Below, one piece after another: positions 9,481-18,515 of a DNA stretch of 64,000 bases (position 1 is its first letter; each line of letters begins with the position of its first letter). Below the pieces are notes generated by a model, which had not been told where the DNA came from, did no database searches, and worked only from the letters and a program-made list of their open reading frames with translations. Made by a program: the position numbers and the translations under genes. Origin of the DNA: JAJUJL01 sp041736465 (GTDB lineage: Bacteria; Chloroflexota; Anaerolineae; Anaerolineales; UBA4823); the NCBI GenBank assembly GCA_041736465.1, contig JBGSTO010000462.1, forward strand, positions 248,001 to 312,000, given 5' to 3'.

Positions 9481-11307
9481 TCATGACGGGCTTGCAGCCG
9501 CGCTGGACGGCTGAAACGGGTCGTATGCCTGCTCGAGCTGCTGGCGGAACTGCTGGGTGTACAGCTGATAGTAATGTCCGCGGGCGCTGAGCAGCTCATT
9601 GTGACTGCCCATCTCTACGATGCGTCCCTGTTCAATCACCAGGATGCGGTTCGCCCGGCGGATGGTTGACAGGCGGTGGGCAATAATGATGCTTGTCCGG
9701 TCTTTCATCAATGCTTCCATCCCCTTTTGGATAAGCGCCTCGGTCAATGTGTCCACCGAGCTGGTGGCTTCGTCCATGATGAAAATCTCGGGTCGAGCCA
9801 GCACAGCCCGTGCCAGGCTGAGCAGCTGCTTCTGACCGGTGGAGAGCAAGTTTCCGCCTTCGCCAACTGGCTCGTCGTAGCTTTTGCTTAGTTTGACGAT
9901 GAATACATGCGCCCCAGCGATCCTGGCAGCAGTTTCAACTTCCTCATCACTGGCCTCCAAACGACCGTAGCGAATGTTTTCGCGCACGCTGCCAGAAAAG
10001 AGATGCGGCGTCTGCAGTACAATGCCAACGCGAGACTGGATGGCATGCTGAGAATAGTTGGTGTAATCATGGCCGGCGATGCGGATTTCGCCTTCGGTCG
10101 GTTCGAAGAACCGGCACAGCAGGTTGATGATGGTGGTCTTTCCACCGCCGGTCGGTCCGACCAGTGCAATCGACTCGCCGGGTTTGATCTTCAGGCTGAA
10201 ATCCTCCAGCACGGGCACTTTGTCTTCATAGGAGAAGTGGACGTGGTCGAATTCGATCTCACCGCGCATGGTGCCAGGGTCAATCGCCCCGTCCCGGTCC
10301 TGCACATTGGGCACGGCATCGATCAAAGAAAACATGCGCTCCGCCGAGGCGATGGCATGCTGCATCTCGGCGTAAACCCGCGCCAGGTCTTGAATAGGCC
10401 ACATCATGAAAGTCACATATGAAACGAAAGCCTGGATGCCACCGATCGTCATGCTTCCATACGTGGCTTGCAGTCCACCGTACCAGACGATGCTGCCCAA
10501 GGCTATCGCGGCGATCATCTGTACGGTAGGCAGGAATAACGCAGAAAGCCAGGCAGCCCGGTAGCTGTGCCGGTACATCTCGCTGGTCAATTGATTGAAT
10601 TCACCCAGGTTGGCGTCTTCCCGGCCCAACGCTTTGATCACGCGTACGCCGGTAATATTCTCGTTGAGCGAGCCAGTGATCTTTGAATTGAATTTTCGTG
10701 AAAGACGGAATTCAACCAGGATGCGTTTGCGGAATTGAACCGCTACAACGATCAAGACCGGCAGTATCGCCAGCACGATCAGCGCCAGGCGCCAGTTGAT
10801 CAGCAGCATGAAGTAAGAGGCTGTCAGGATGTTCATGGCAGCCCAGGTTACATCCAGCAGGCCCCAGGTGACCAGATCGGCAACCCGTTCGGAGTCGGAA
10901 GTAACCCGCGACATGATCCAGCCGACCGGAGTCCGGTTGAAGTAGGAAATTGATAGATCCTGAAGGTGGTCGAACATGCGCTTACGCAGGTCGTAGCGAA
11001 TGCGTTCGCCCAGCACACCCGCAAGGTAAATGAACGCGAACACGCTGGCAGACTGTACAAGCACCAGCAGACCGTACTGGGTTGCCAGGCCGAGCAATGC
11101 CTGCCGGTTGCCTGGCACGATACCTTCATCCACCATGCGCTTGTTCAAGAAGGTGAAATAGGAATCCAGCCCTGAAGTTACCATGATGGCAATTAAAAAA
11201 CCTGCAATCCAGTACCAATAGGAGCGGGTGAGCGCCAGGATACGCAGGATGGTCTGGTTGTTGAACTGGGTAGAGAATTCTTCTTCTTCGAAGTAGGCGT
11301 CTGACAT
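9481..11307 (-). CDS. ABC exporter half-transporter, catalytic-Glu subunit of a heterodimer
   Basis: 608 residues: an ABC_membrane domain with about six helices (residues 30-325), then a nucleotide-binding domain. Walker A GPTGGGKT at 384-391, Walker B IFIMDE with catalytic E513, and H-loop IIIAHR. The signature is degenerate, LSTGQ (488-492) instead of LSGGQ. Its partner gene begins upstream and ends 2 nt before this ATG. Together they resemble heterodimeric exporters such as TM287/288 or BmrCD, in which one composite ATP site is degenerate. Substrate unknown (lipid, drug or peptide are all possible). Confidence 0.92.
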   Translation of the reverse strand: MSDAYFEEEEFSTQFNNQTILRILALTRSYWYWIAGFLIAIMVTSGLDSYFTFLNKRMVDEGIVPGNRQALLGLATQYGLLVLVQSASVFAFIYLAGVLGERIRYDLRKRMFDHLQDLSISYFNRTPVGWIMSRVTSDSERVADLVTWGLLDVTWAAMNILTASYFMLLINWRLALIVLAILPVLIVVAVQFRKRILVEFRLSRKFNSKITGSLNENITGVRVIKALGREDANLGEFNQLTSEMYRHSYRAAWLSALFLPTVQMIAAIALGSIVWYGGLQATYGSMTIGGIQAFVSYVTFMMWPIQDLARVYAEMQHAIASAERMFSLIDAVPNVQDRDGAIDPGTMRGEIEFDHVHFSYEDKVPVLEDFSLKIKPGESIALVGPTGGGKTTIINLLCRFFEPTEGEIRIAGHDYTNYSQHAIQSRVGIVLQTPHLFSGSVRENIRYGRLEASDEEVETAARIAGAHVFIVKLSKSYDEPVGEGGNLLSTGQKQLLSLARAVLARPEIFIMDEATSSVDTLTEALIQKGMEALMKDRTSIIIAHRLSTIRRANRILVIEQGRIVEMGSHNELLSARGHYYQLYTQQFRQQLEQAYDPFQPSSAAASPS

Positions 11308-11309
11308 GG

Positions 11310-13169
11310 CTACCTCACCTGGTCAGAGGTCGGAATAAGCTGCCCTGCGCTGGCGATTTCCTCTTCCAGTTCGGTCTCGATACGGGTTTGGATTTCATAG
11401 ATGCGGCGGTAGATTTTCCCCAGGGCATACAGCTCTGCATGCGTGCCCTGCTCCACGATCTTTCCTTGATCCATAACCAGGATCAGATCGGCGTTCATCA
11501 CACTCTGGATTCGGTGGGCGATGATGAAGCTTGTCCTGCCGATCATCAACTGCTGCAGCGCCTGGCGGATGGCAGCCTCGGTCATCGTATCAACAGAAGA
11601 AGTGGCGTCATCCAGAATCAAGATGCGTGGGTTTTTAAGCAGTGTGCGGGCAATCGCTACGCGCTGCTTTTGACCGCCTGAAAGGGTTACGCCCTTTTCT
11701 CCAATGAGCGTATCATAGCCTTCCGGGAATGAAACAATGATATCGTGTATGGCTGCAGCCCTGGCTGCGACCTCGATCTCGTCTTGCGGCACGCTGCGAC
11801 CCACACCATAAGTGATGTTTTCGCGCAGTGAGCGCGAGAACAGGAATGGCTCTTGTTCGACAATGCCAATTTGACTGCGCAGGTACTTACGGGAATATTC
11901 CTTAAGATCAACGCCATCCAGTAAGATGCGACCGGAAGTGTATTCGTAGAAACGCGGCAGCAGATTGACCAGGCTGGTCTTACCAGAACCGGTGGATCCA
12001 AGCAGAGCGATCGCCTGCCCTGGCTGGCAGTGGAAAGTTATGCCTTCCAGCACAGGCGCTTCCTGACCATATTGAAAGCTGACATTTTGAAATTCGATCT
12101 CACCCCTCAGCGGGCTGGGTGGTTGTTGGATGCCGTCTTCCAGTGGCTCACGATCCTGGCGCACGATCTCCATGACGCGTCCGTAGGAGACCAGGCCGGT
12201 GGAGGTCTGAACAATCAGCCTGCCCAGATTGCGCATCGGCCAGATGAGCCACACAACCAGGCCATGATATGCCAGGTAGGTGCCTACAGATATCCGTCCG
12301 TCGATCGCAAATATTGCCGCCAGCAAGAAACCACCCAGCATCTGCGCCCCACAGACGATATCCGAGAGTGGCCAAAAGGTGGAGTGCATCAAGAGCAGCC
12401 GGCGTCCAAGGGTGAACTTCTTGAAGTTGTCTTTCTCAAATTTGCCGCGTTCGAAATCCTGCCGTGCGAAGGCTTTCACCACGCGCACACCTGCCAGGTT
12501 TTCCTGCAGGGTGGTGGAAAGGATCGCATCCTGCTCCTGATAGGCCTCGTAAGCCTTGGTGACGCGGCGGAAGAAGAAGATTGAAACCAGGATGATGATG
12601 GGTATCACAATGATCGACGCCAGTCCCAAAGTGACATCCAGGTTGAGGATAGCAATAAAATTTACCAGGAAGAGCAGGATGATACGCCCAACACCGATGG
12701 CCTGGTCGGCAAAAAATCGCCTGAGCGCGTCGACATCGGAGGTTGAGCGCTGGATCAACTCGCCGGTTTGCATTCCGTCGTGGTAAGCAAATGTCAGCCG
12801 TTGGATGTGATCGAATAAGTAGTTTCTCAGCCGGCGGGCAACTCCCTCGGCGGTGTAGGCAGCCAGGCGCCCGCTGAAGTATGTAAATCCGCCCTCGAAG
12901 ACGGCCAGAAAAAGAAATCCCGCTGCCACCCACGGCAAGATGGAGACAAAGTTCACGCTGCTCTGTTGTGGCTGGAGAGCAGGCATCAGCCCGTCAGCCA
13001 GGTAGCGCAGGAGTAAATAAGTTCCGGTCTTCGAAATGGCTGCCGCCCCTAGACTGATGGCGGCTCCGAAATAGGCCAGGCGAAAGCCATGCATCAAGCG
13101 CCAAAGCCCCGCCAGGCGGTTGCCTGACAGGGTGGCTTTAATATCGAACTGGTCGGTGCGAGCGTCCAA
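11310..13169 (-). CDS. ABC exporter half-transporter, degenerate-Walker-B subunit
   Basis: 619 residues: six-helix membrane domain (residues about 30-330) and a nucleotide-binding domain with Walker A GSTGSGKT (391-398), canonical signature LSGGQ (496-500) and Walker B LILDD, where Asp521 replaces the catalytic Glu. That is the mirror image of its partner, so the pair would form one active site (partner's Glu with this LSGGQ) and one degenerate site (this Asp with the partner's STGQ). First gene of the exporter operon, 87 nt downstream of the ferredoxin gene on the same strand. Confidence 0.92.
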   Translation of the reverse strand: MDARTDQFDIKATLSGNRLAGLWRLMHGFRLAYFGAAISLGAAAISKTGTYLLLRYLADGLMPALQPQQSSVNFVSILPWVAAGFLFLAVFEGGFTYFSGRLAAYTAEGVARRLRNYLFDHIQRLTFAYHDGMQTGELIQRSTSDVDALRRFFADQAIGVGRIILLFLVNFIAILNLDVTLGLASIIVIPIIILVSIFFFRRVTKAYEAYQEQDAILSTTLQENLAGVRVVKAFARQDFERGKFEKDNFKKFTLGRRLLLMHSTFWPLSDIVCGAQMLGGFLLAAIFAIDGRISVGTYLAYHGLVVWLIWPMRNLGRLIVQTSTGLVSYGRVMEIVRQDREPLEDGIQQPPSPLRGEIEFQNVSFQYGQEAPVLEGITFHCQPGQAIALLGSTGSGKTSLVNLLPRFYEYTSGRILLDGVDLKEYSRKYLRSQIGIVEQEPFLFSRSLRENITYGVGRSVPQDEIEVAARAAAIHDIIVSFPEGYDTLIGEKGVTLSGGQKQRVAIARTLLKNPRILILDDATSSVDTMTEAAIRQALQQLMIGRTSFIIAHRIQSVMNADLILVMDQGKIVEQGTHAELYALGKIYRRIYEIQTRIETELEEEIASAGQLIPTSDQVR

Positions 13170-13256
13170 TTTATCCTCGTGACCGGGTGATCTACAGAAC
13201 GATAAGTTTAATCGAAGAACTTACTCGCGTCAAACCGAGGGGACAGAACCGGATTG

Positions 13257-13472
13257 TTAATCCTTGCGCTCGTGACCATTACGGGTCGTGATTGCCTGGC
13301 AAGGGCAGGCAGCCGCGCATAGGGCGCAGCGCGTGCAGCGCGAAAAATCCACATAGGGCGGCTCGCCGGGGTCCGGCTGGACGATGGCACGCGTCTTACA
13401 TACCAGACGCGCCTGGCATGGGTCGCATCCCTGACAAACGTTCCAGTCAATTTCCGGATAAGCAGGGTTCAT
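13257..13472 (-). CDS. Small 2[4Fe-4S] ferredoxin-like protein
   Basis: 71 residues with two Cys clusters: CQGCDPCQARLVC near residue 14 and CTRCALCAAACPC near residue 44. The second is a classic 4Fe-4S arrangement; the first has altered spacing and could bind a cluster or zinc. Likely an electron carrier or an enzyme subunit. Its ATG overlaps the stop of the methyltransferase gene (ATGA), implying coupled translation. Last gene of the long minus-strand run from 27.9 kb. Confidence 0.8.
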   Translation of the reverse strand: MNPAYPEIDWNVCQGCDPCQARLVCKTRAIVQPDPGEPPYVDFSRCTRCALCAAACPCQAITTRNGHERKD

Positions 13473-14287
13473 ACTGCAGCCATTATAATCCCTTGTGATT
13501 TCTCGATGAAGATGTGCCCTTGGTCACGTATCATGGCGCTGATATGGGTGTGCAAGCGGTCGAAGGTTTGCCGGTCCACCTGGTTTTCGGTATGCCACAT
13601 GGAAGCGATATAGTTCATTAAGTCTGCGGCGCCGGTAACCATCAGGTTGTCCACGAAGATCTCGGTATTCACCGATGTGAAATAGCGCTGCAGCAGTTCG
13701 GGACCGTCTTCAAGTGTAAAACGCCGCGCTGCCAACAGCGGGATTGAATAGGTTGGAATGAACTGCTGGATAAGCTCATGTATCTGGTGCATATGCAGCA
13801 ATCCATTGGTTGCCGCGCAAAGCCGCCCCCCGGGTTTCAAGACCCGCCGCATTTCCGATAGAGCTGCCTCCATATCGGGAACATGGTACAGCATGTGATT
13901 GGCGATGATGCAATCTAAGCTGCCAGACGGTAAAGGTATATGTTGGGCATCCAGCGCCAGGTAGCGGCAGCAGGGCTGGGAGGCATTCTTCTCGCGAGCG
14001 GCTTTGACCATGCCTGTGGAGAGGTCACCCAATAATACAGTGAGTGCCTGACCGGTACGATCGCGGTTTTCGTACCACAAGTCACCCGGTCCGCAGCCGA
14101 TTTCTAGAATGACGGCATCCGGAGCGACGGGTAGACGGTCGAACACCCAGCGGAACCAGGAGCCAGGGTTGGTGCCGTACTTGCGGTGCAGGGCGATGCG
14201 AGCCCGGAGATTTGCGTCGGTGCGGTACTGTTCATTCTTCAGGTATTCCTGGTCGGTGATCGTTCGCTCTGGTTTGCTGTGCGTCAT
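13469..14287 (-). CDS. Class I SAM-dependent methyltransferase
   Basis: 272 residues. Motif I is ILEIGCGPGDLW (about residue 60); the acidic loop and LDCIIANHMLYHVPDMEAAL plus LKPGGRLCAAT follow, as in Methyltransf_11/25 families. The substrate cannot be inferred. It lies 27 nt downstream of the acetyltransferase-like gene and overlaps the ferredoxin gene by 4 nt. A methyltransferase with a tightly coupled ferredoxin is unusual and might indicate a shared pathway, but nothing in the protein itself is iron-sulfur or radical-SAM-like. Confidence 0.82.
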   Translation of the reverse strand: MTHSKPERTITDQEYLKNEQYRTDANLRARIALHRKYGTNPGSWFRWVFDRLPVAPDAVILEIGCGPGDLWYENRDRTGQALTVLLGDLSTGMVKAAREKNASQPCCRYLALDAQHIPLPSGSLDCIIANHMLYHVPDMEAALSEMRRVLKPGGRLCAATNGLLHMHQIHELIQQFIPTYSIPLLAARRFTLEDGPELLQRYFTSVNTEIFVDNLMVTGAADLMNYIASMWHTENQVDRQTFDRLHTHISAMIRDQGHIFIEKSQGIIMAAV

Positions 14288-14314
14288 GGAATTATCCTCG
14301 GCTCCTGGCTTGTC

Positions 14315-15448
14315 TTACAGATCCCGGCTGTAAACACGATGCAGCTTATGAAATGTGATCCCAATATTCTCCAGGTCGCGCAGCATACGCTCATTCTCGG
14401 CGCCGATCTGGATGAGCTCGCCATAGCGGTAGCCGCTGCCAGCCACGCTTTTGTACAGCTCGGAGAAAAGCAGGGCAGTGCCGCCCACACCTCGATAGCC
14501 TTCAGCCATGCCGGCGCCATTGACATTCACCCAGCGGGTACGGCGCAGCTCCAGCAGCAGGTCAATCCAACCGAGAGGGAAGAGACGCCCACGCGTTCGC
14601 TGGATGGCGGCAGAGATGTCCGGATAAGCAAATAAGAAGCCTACTGCCTGATCGTCTTTCATCACGATCTTGATCAGGCGCGGATCGGCGAACCAGATCA
14701 GCTGATCTGCCATCGAGCGCGCATCGTCGTCGGTTAAGGGTGCATTACCGCTGGTGCCGGTCAAAGAGTTGTTGTAAAGCTCTTTCAGGTAAGGGACCAG
14801 TGAGCGCAGCTCGCGCCGGGAGCTGAAGCGGGTGACTTTCAACCCGCGCCGCTGCTGAACGCGTTCGGCAAGCTCATGGATACGCTCTGGAAATTCCGAG
14901 CTGGCGTCCATATAGCCGGTGAGCAAATCACGGGCGTCACCTAATCCGCCGGCAGTGGTGACCAGGTGCTCATAATAGGGAAAGTTATATGGCTGTCCGA
15001 AGGCTGGACGGTGCTCAAAGCCCTTGGCCAGCAGTCCTAAACCATCGAAGACTGTAAACCCTTTAGGCCCAAAGAGCTGCTCCAATCCCTGCTGCCTGGC
15101 GTAACCTACCGCGGCATCAAATAATAAACTGGCAGCCTGTTCGTCGTCGATAGATTCGAAATGGTAAAAGAAAGCAGTTTTTTCCTGGTTGTAGCTGTTA
15201 TGGTTGTGATTATTGATCACCGCGATGCGCCCAACCGCCTGCCCATGACGGTCATTCACCAGAAAGAAAGCCGCCTCCCCGTGGCGGTAGAAAGCAAAGC
15301 GCTGGCGATTGAAAGGCTGGCGCACCTCGAAACTCAGCGGGGGTACCCACTGCGGCGTATCCTTGTACAGCCGGAAAGGCAGATCCAGATAGGCGTTTAC
15401 CTGCCTGCGGTTGTCGAAGTCCAGCCGTTCTATCTTGTATTCAGGCAT
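14315..15448 (-). CDS. GNAT-fold protein, YghO-like
   Basis: 377 residues from the ATG at 15448, which overlaps the preceding stop by 8 nt; a further in-frame upstream stretch lies inside the nitroreductase gene and is rejected. N-terminal wording (FRLYKDTPQWVPPL, GRIAVINNHNHN, TAFFYHFESIDDEQAA, LFGPKGFTVFDGLGLLAKGF) matches the YghO-type uncharacterised family, with a GNAT-like C-terminal part (DDQAVGFLFAYPDIS, YRGVGGTALLFSELY). Probably an acyl-CoA-dependent transferase of unknown substrate. Confidence 0.7.
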   Translation of the reverse strand: MPEYKIERLDFDNRRQVNAYLDLPFRLYKDTPQWVPPLSFEVRQPFNRQRFAFYRHGEAAFFLVNDRHGQAVGRIAVINNHNHNSYNQEKTAFFYHFESIDDEQAASLLFDAAVGYARQQGLEQLFGPKGFTVFDGLGLLAKGFEHRPAFGQPYNFPYYEHLVTTAGGLGDARDLLTGYMDASSEFPERIHELAERVQQRRGLKVTRFSSRRELRSLVPYLKELYNNSLTGTSGNAPLTDDDARSMADQLIWFADPRLIKIVMKDDQAVGFLFAYPDISAAIQRTRGRLFPLGWIDLLLELRRTRWVNVNGAGMAEGYRGVGGTALLFSELYKSVAGSGYRYGELIQIGAENERMLRDLENIGITFHKLHRVYSRDL

Positions 15449-16136
15449 GCTCCGGGTTCTCCTTGGCAGGTAGAAAGACAGCAATTTGATCCAGGGTTTT
15501 TCGGGGGATGACGGGAACCCGAGCAGAGGGGGCAGGATAGCCGGCAACCAGGAGCAGGTATGGGCGTTCATTCGCCGGTCTGCCCAGAATCTTGCCCAGA
15601 AAATCCATTGGGCTGGGGGTATGGGTCAGGGCAGCCAACCCGGCATTCTGCAATGCCGCGATCAGGATTCCGGTGGCGATGCCGACCGATTCATGCGCGT
15701 AGTAATGCTTCATTCTTCTACCACCCGGGAGCAATCCATACGATTGCACAAAGATGGCGATCAGGTACGGGGCGGTTTCCAAGAAGGGTTTATTGGTATC
15801 CGTCCCCAATGGGGCGAGCGCTGCCAGCCATTCGGGGGTGGCACGGCGTGTATAGAACTCTCGCTCTTCCTCTTCTGCTGCGATGCGGATGCGTGTTTTT
15901 ATCTCGGGATCGGAAACGACTACGAAGGTCCATGGCTGTAAGTTTGCCCCGCTTGGACTTGCACCAGCGGCAAGCAGGCAGTTTTTGATGATCTCCAGAG
16001 GCACTACCCGGTCAGAAAAATCTCGCACTGTCCGGCGGCGCTTCATCACACCGGCAAACTCCTGTGAACGATGCAGCATCTCGCCGGGAGGGTACTCGAT
16101 ATAGCTGTCATAGGGTTGGTATACCGGTTCAGTCAC
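15441..16136 (-). CDS. Nitroreductase-fold flavoprotein, iodotyrosine deiodinase (IYD)-like
   Basis: 231 residues. FMN-binding elements RRRTVRDFS and AGASPSGANLQPWTFVVV, then a lid EEEEREFYTRR and a C-terminal part (ALQNAGLAALTHTPSPM, GRPANERPYLLLVAGYP) closely parallel human iodotyrosine deiodinase as I recall it. The three IYD residues that grip the amino-acid zwitterion (human E157, Y161, K182) align with E91, Y95 and K116 here. IYD enzymes reductively remove halogen from halotyrosines using FMN. Bacterial IYD homologues are known, but physiological substrates are uncertain. It lies within the long minus-strand gene run, overlapping the acetyltransferase-like gene. Confidence 0.85.
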   Translation of the reverse strand: MTEPVYQPYDSYIEYPPGEMLHRSQEFAGVMKRRRTVRDFSDRVVPLEIIKNCLLAAGASPSGANLQPWTFVVVSDPEIKTRIRIAAEEEEREFYTRRATPEWLAALAPLGTDTNKPFLETAPYLIAIFVQSYGLLPGGRRMKHYYAHESVGIATGILIAALQNAGLAALTHTPSPMDFLGKILGRPANERPYLLLVAGYPAPSARVPVIPRKTLDQIAVFLPAKENPEHA

Positions 16137-16179
16137 TTAAAGTTCCTCTCGAGAGATGCAAAGACGCAGCCCAGTGGAA

Positions 16180-17130
16180 TTATCCCAGCGACCTGATCAT
16201 AAAGCGCAGGTTGTCTTGGAAATAATTTTCAAACCCCCACCTGCCGAACTTTTCGGGAACCTCAGCCGGCATAGCCAGGTCTAAATTTTTCCCCGAGGCG
16301 CGAATTCTGGCAGCAATGCGCTCCAGTTCTTGCATGTAATTCACCAATAGACGGACATCGTCCAAGGTTCCAACAGGCCCATGTCCAGGGACTACCAGCA
16401 GGGGTGACATTTTAAGAATTTCATCCAATGCTGATGCCAATCCTCCGGGAGTACTTTCGGCGATATACGGATGGCATTGAACGGTGACTAAATCTCCGGT
16501 GAAGAGCACGCCATGGGATGGCAGGTACATCAGGGTATCGTGGGTTGTGTGGCCTCCACAAAGCTGAAACAAATGCACCCTTTCTCGCGAGCCAAAGAGA
16601 TTCATCTGCTCGCTAAAAGTAAGGGTCGGTGGTCGGACGCGGGCGCGCACCAGAGATTCTAAAGTTGCCCGAATGAATTCTGCCCACAAGCTGGAACTTT
16701 GTTCCTCCAGCTTGCCCTGGGGCTGCGTGCGCAGCGCTTGCAGCAGCGCATGCATATTTTCGCTGTTGTCCCGGTAAGAGCGGATCTCGTCCTGCCCGGC
16801 AGTCTCGATCAGAGCACGAGTTTGGCTGCTGGCGATGATCTCGACATCCATCGGGAACGCCTGGCTGCCCCAGGTATGGTCACTGTGATAATGGCTGAAC
16901 ACCAGACAGTCTACCGGTCGGTCGAACATCGATTCGGCGATCAAATTTAGATCAATTGCCGCCAGTGGAGAAAGAAATGTGTCAAAGCACAGCAGACGTT
17001 CACCCAGGTTCACCAAACCTGCATTGCTTATAGCCAGTCCACCGCTGCGATGAACAGCAGCGAAGACATTTTCGCCCAATTCTTGGATATGGAAATTCTT
17101 CGAGAGGATGCCGGTATTTCTGGTTGCCAT
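16180..17130 (-). CDS. Metallo-beta-lactamase-fold hydrolase
   Basis: 316 residues. The zinc motif is FSHYHSDHTWG (HxHxDH, about residue 80), with later ligands in CGGHTTHDT and TGDLV and a final VVPGHGPVG. The organisation resembles subclass-B-like/quinoprotein-relay MBL proteins with an insertion of about 60 residues after the HxHxDH region. Hydrolytic substrate unknown. No signal peptide, so cytoplasmic. 30 nt downstream of the GyrA-pinwheel gene. Confidence 0.85.
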   Translation of the reverse strand: MATRNTGILSKNFHIQELGENVFAAVHRSGGLAISNAGLVNLGERLLCFDTFLSPLAAIDLNLIAESMFDRPVDCLVFSHYHSDHTWGSQAFPMDVEIIASSQTRALIETAGQDEIRSYRDNSENMHALLQALRTQPQGKLEEQSSSLWAEFIRATLESLVRARVRPPTLTFSEQMNLFGSRERVHLFQLCGGHTTHDTLMYLPSHGVLFTGDLVTVQCHPYIAESTPGGLASALDEILKMSPLLVVPGHGPVGTLDDVRLLVNYMQELERIAARIRASGKNLDLAMPAEVPEKFGRWGFENYFQDNLRFMIRSLG

Positions 17131-17160
17131 AAAGAATGGTCGGATTATCTGTTGGTGTGC

Positions 17161-18219
17161 CTATGCAGACCCCAGGGTTGAGGTGCGGTAGCTTACCGTG
17201 ACAGCGCTGGCTTCATCGGCACGAAAGCTCATGCAGATGACGCCTTGAACCACGCCATCTTTGACTGGAATTTCATCGGCCTGGAAACGGATGATTTTAC
17301 TCAGCCGGGAGATGATGAAAATGTCCTCAACCTCGTCGGCGTTCATAGCTGACAGCAGATTATCTGTAGAGAAGGCAATTTTGCCCCCAGATCCGGGAGC
17401 TTTGTTAGCGGAGAATGTATCCATGCTGCGCATAGTCCCCTTGCCATCGACGCCCACCAGCAGAACCTTGCTGTCTGCGTATACATACGTGACTGCGACG
17501 GCTTGATCACCATCACTTAAGCGCAAACCCAGGCAGCCCTGTGGTGGTACCAGCTTTTCTGCGAAACGGATCGCTTTTCCGGAGCGGGAGGCGATAAAGA
17601 GATCGCTCTCACCAGGTGTCCAGCAAGCCGATGCGACCTCCCCAAATGATTTGTAGTCATATAAGGCTGTCCCTGGTTTCATGTATTCACCGAAAATGTG
17701 ATGGCGAAGCGTGCGCAGCATGCCGGTTTTGCTCAACACTGCCAGATAGCCTTGAGCCTGCACCGGCAGTAAAAGCGCAGGATGTTCGCCTTCTGCCAGG
17801 ATAATCTTACCCAGGATGGATTTGCCCCGCGAGCGTAGGGGAGACTCAGGGATGGCGTTTGCCGGCAAACGGAAGGCTCGCCCGTGATTGCTGATCAGAA
17901 GCAAGCTCTGATCCTGATCTGCCATGCAAAGGATTACCGGCGGCTCGCTCTCGGGCGTCTCCAGGTCGAAGATGCCCATCCCACTGCGCCGCTGGCGCGA
18001 ATATAAGTGCCGCAAGCTGCGTTTGGCAACGCCGTTTTGTGTTGCGCAAATCAGGCCAACCGTGGTCGGGGGTTCATCCGGTACTAAGTCATCAGCAGGC
18101 AGCCTATCCGGTTCTGTGAACGAGGAAGGTTTAGGTCTCTCTAACTGCTCTTCTAGATATAGGATGTAGGCCAGAATTTCGGGTGAGGCGGATGAAATAT
18201 CAGGTCTTTTCATAATCAT
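17161..18219 (-). CDS. Stand-alone GyrA C-terminal-domain (beta-pinwheel) protein
   Basis: 352 residues from the ATG at 18219 (a TTG at 18228 and an ATG at 18213 are alternatives; no clear Shine-Dalgarno decides). After a 50-residue acidic/Pro-rich N-terminus, the whole protein is built of GyrA-CTD blades: ICATQNGVAKRSL, LLLISNHGRAFRLP, LAVLSKTGMLRTL, LFIASRSGKAIRFAE, LLVGVDGKGTMRSM, IFIISRLSKIIRFQ. A GyrA-box-like QRRSGMG stands at residues 76-82 (canonical QRRGGKG). There is no winged helix, tower or catalytic Tyr domain, so it cannot cleave DNA; it could wrap DNA or modulate gyrase/topoisomerase IV. It sits between a cytochrome-b5-like gene and an MBL gene. Confidence 0.85.
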   Translation of the reverse strand: MIMKRPDISSASPEILAYILYLEEQLERPKPSSFTEPDRLPADDLVPDEPPTTVGLICATQNGVAKRSLRHLYSRQRRSGMGIFDLETPESEPPVILCMADQDQSLLLISNHGRAFRLPANAIPESPLRSRGKSILGKIILAEGEHPALLLPVQAQGYLAVLSKTGMLRTLRHHIFGEYMKPGTALYDYKSFGEVASACWTPGESDLFIASRSGKAIRFAEKLVPPQGCLGLRLSDGDQAVAVTYVYADSKVLLVGVDGKGTMRSMDTFSANKAPGSGGKIAFSTDNLLSAMNADEVEDIFIISRLSKIIRFQADEIPVKDGVVQGVICMSFRADEASAVTVSYRTSTLGSA

Positions 18220-18248
18220 GCCAATCAATTAATCAGATTTTGGACCGG

Positions 18249-18494
18249 CTATGCCGGTTGGACCAGGCTTCCAACTCTCTTAACACAGGGATGTACGAAA
18301 ACTTCGCGATTGTGAGGCGCGTTCACCAGCTCGTGAGTCAGGTTCTGACCTGCAAAGTGCAGGTTCTCATGCAGTCCGGTGCGCCAGCGATAGCAGCCGG
18401 AGACATCATACACGATGCCATCGCAAGCTATGTACACCGGTCCATCCTCGCCATTGTAGAGCTTAAGTTCATGCTCAGTAAAGGATCTTTCCAT
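18249..18494 (-). CDS. Small cytochrome b5-like heme/steroid-binding domain protein
   Basis: 81 residues forming a single domain: FTEHELKLYNGEDGPVYIA, then CDGIVYDVSGCYRWRTGLH and LHFAGQNLTHELVNAPH, as in bacterial Cyt-b5-like (PF00173) proteins. These small soluble proteins may bind heme or a hydrophobic ligand; histidines near residues 42, 46, 55 and 61 are candidates, but axial ligation cannot be settled from sequence. Placed 21 nt after the ABC permease and 29 nt before the chosen start of the GyrA-pinwheel gene. Confidence 0.8.
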   Translation of the reverse strand: MERSFTEHELKLYNGEDGPVYIACDGIVYDVSGCYRWRTGLHENLHFAGQNLTHELVNAPHNREVFVHPCVKRVGSLVQPA

Positions 18495-18515
18495 TCTCTT
18501 GACTCGCTTGCTAAT

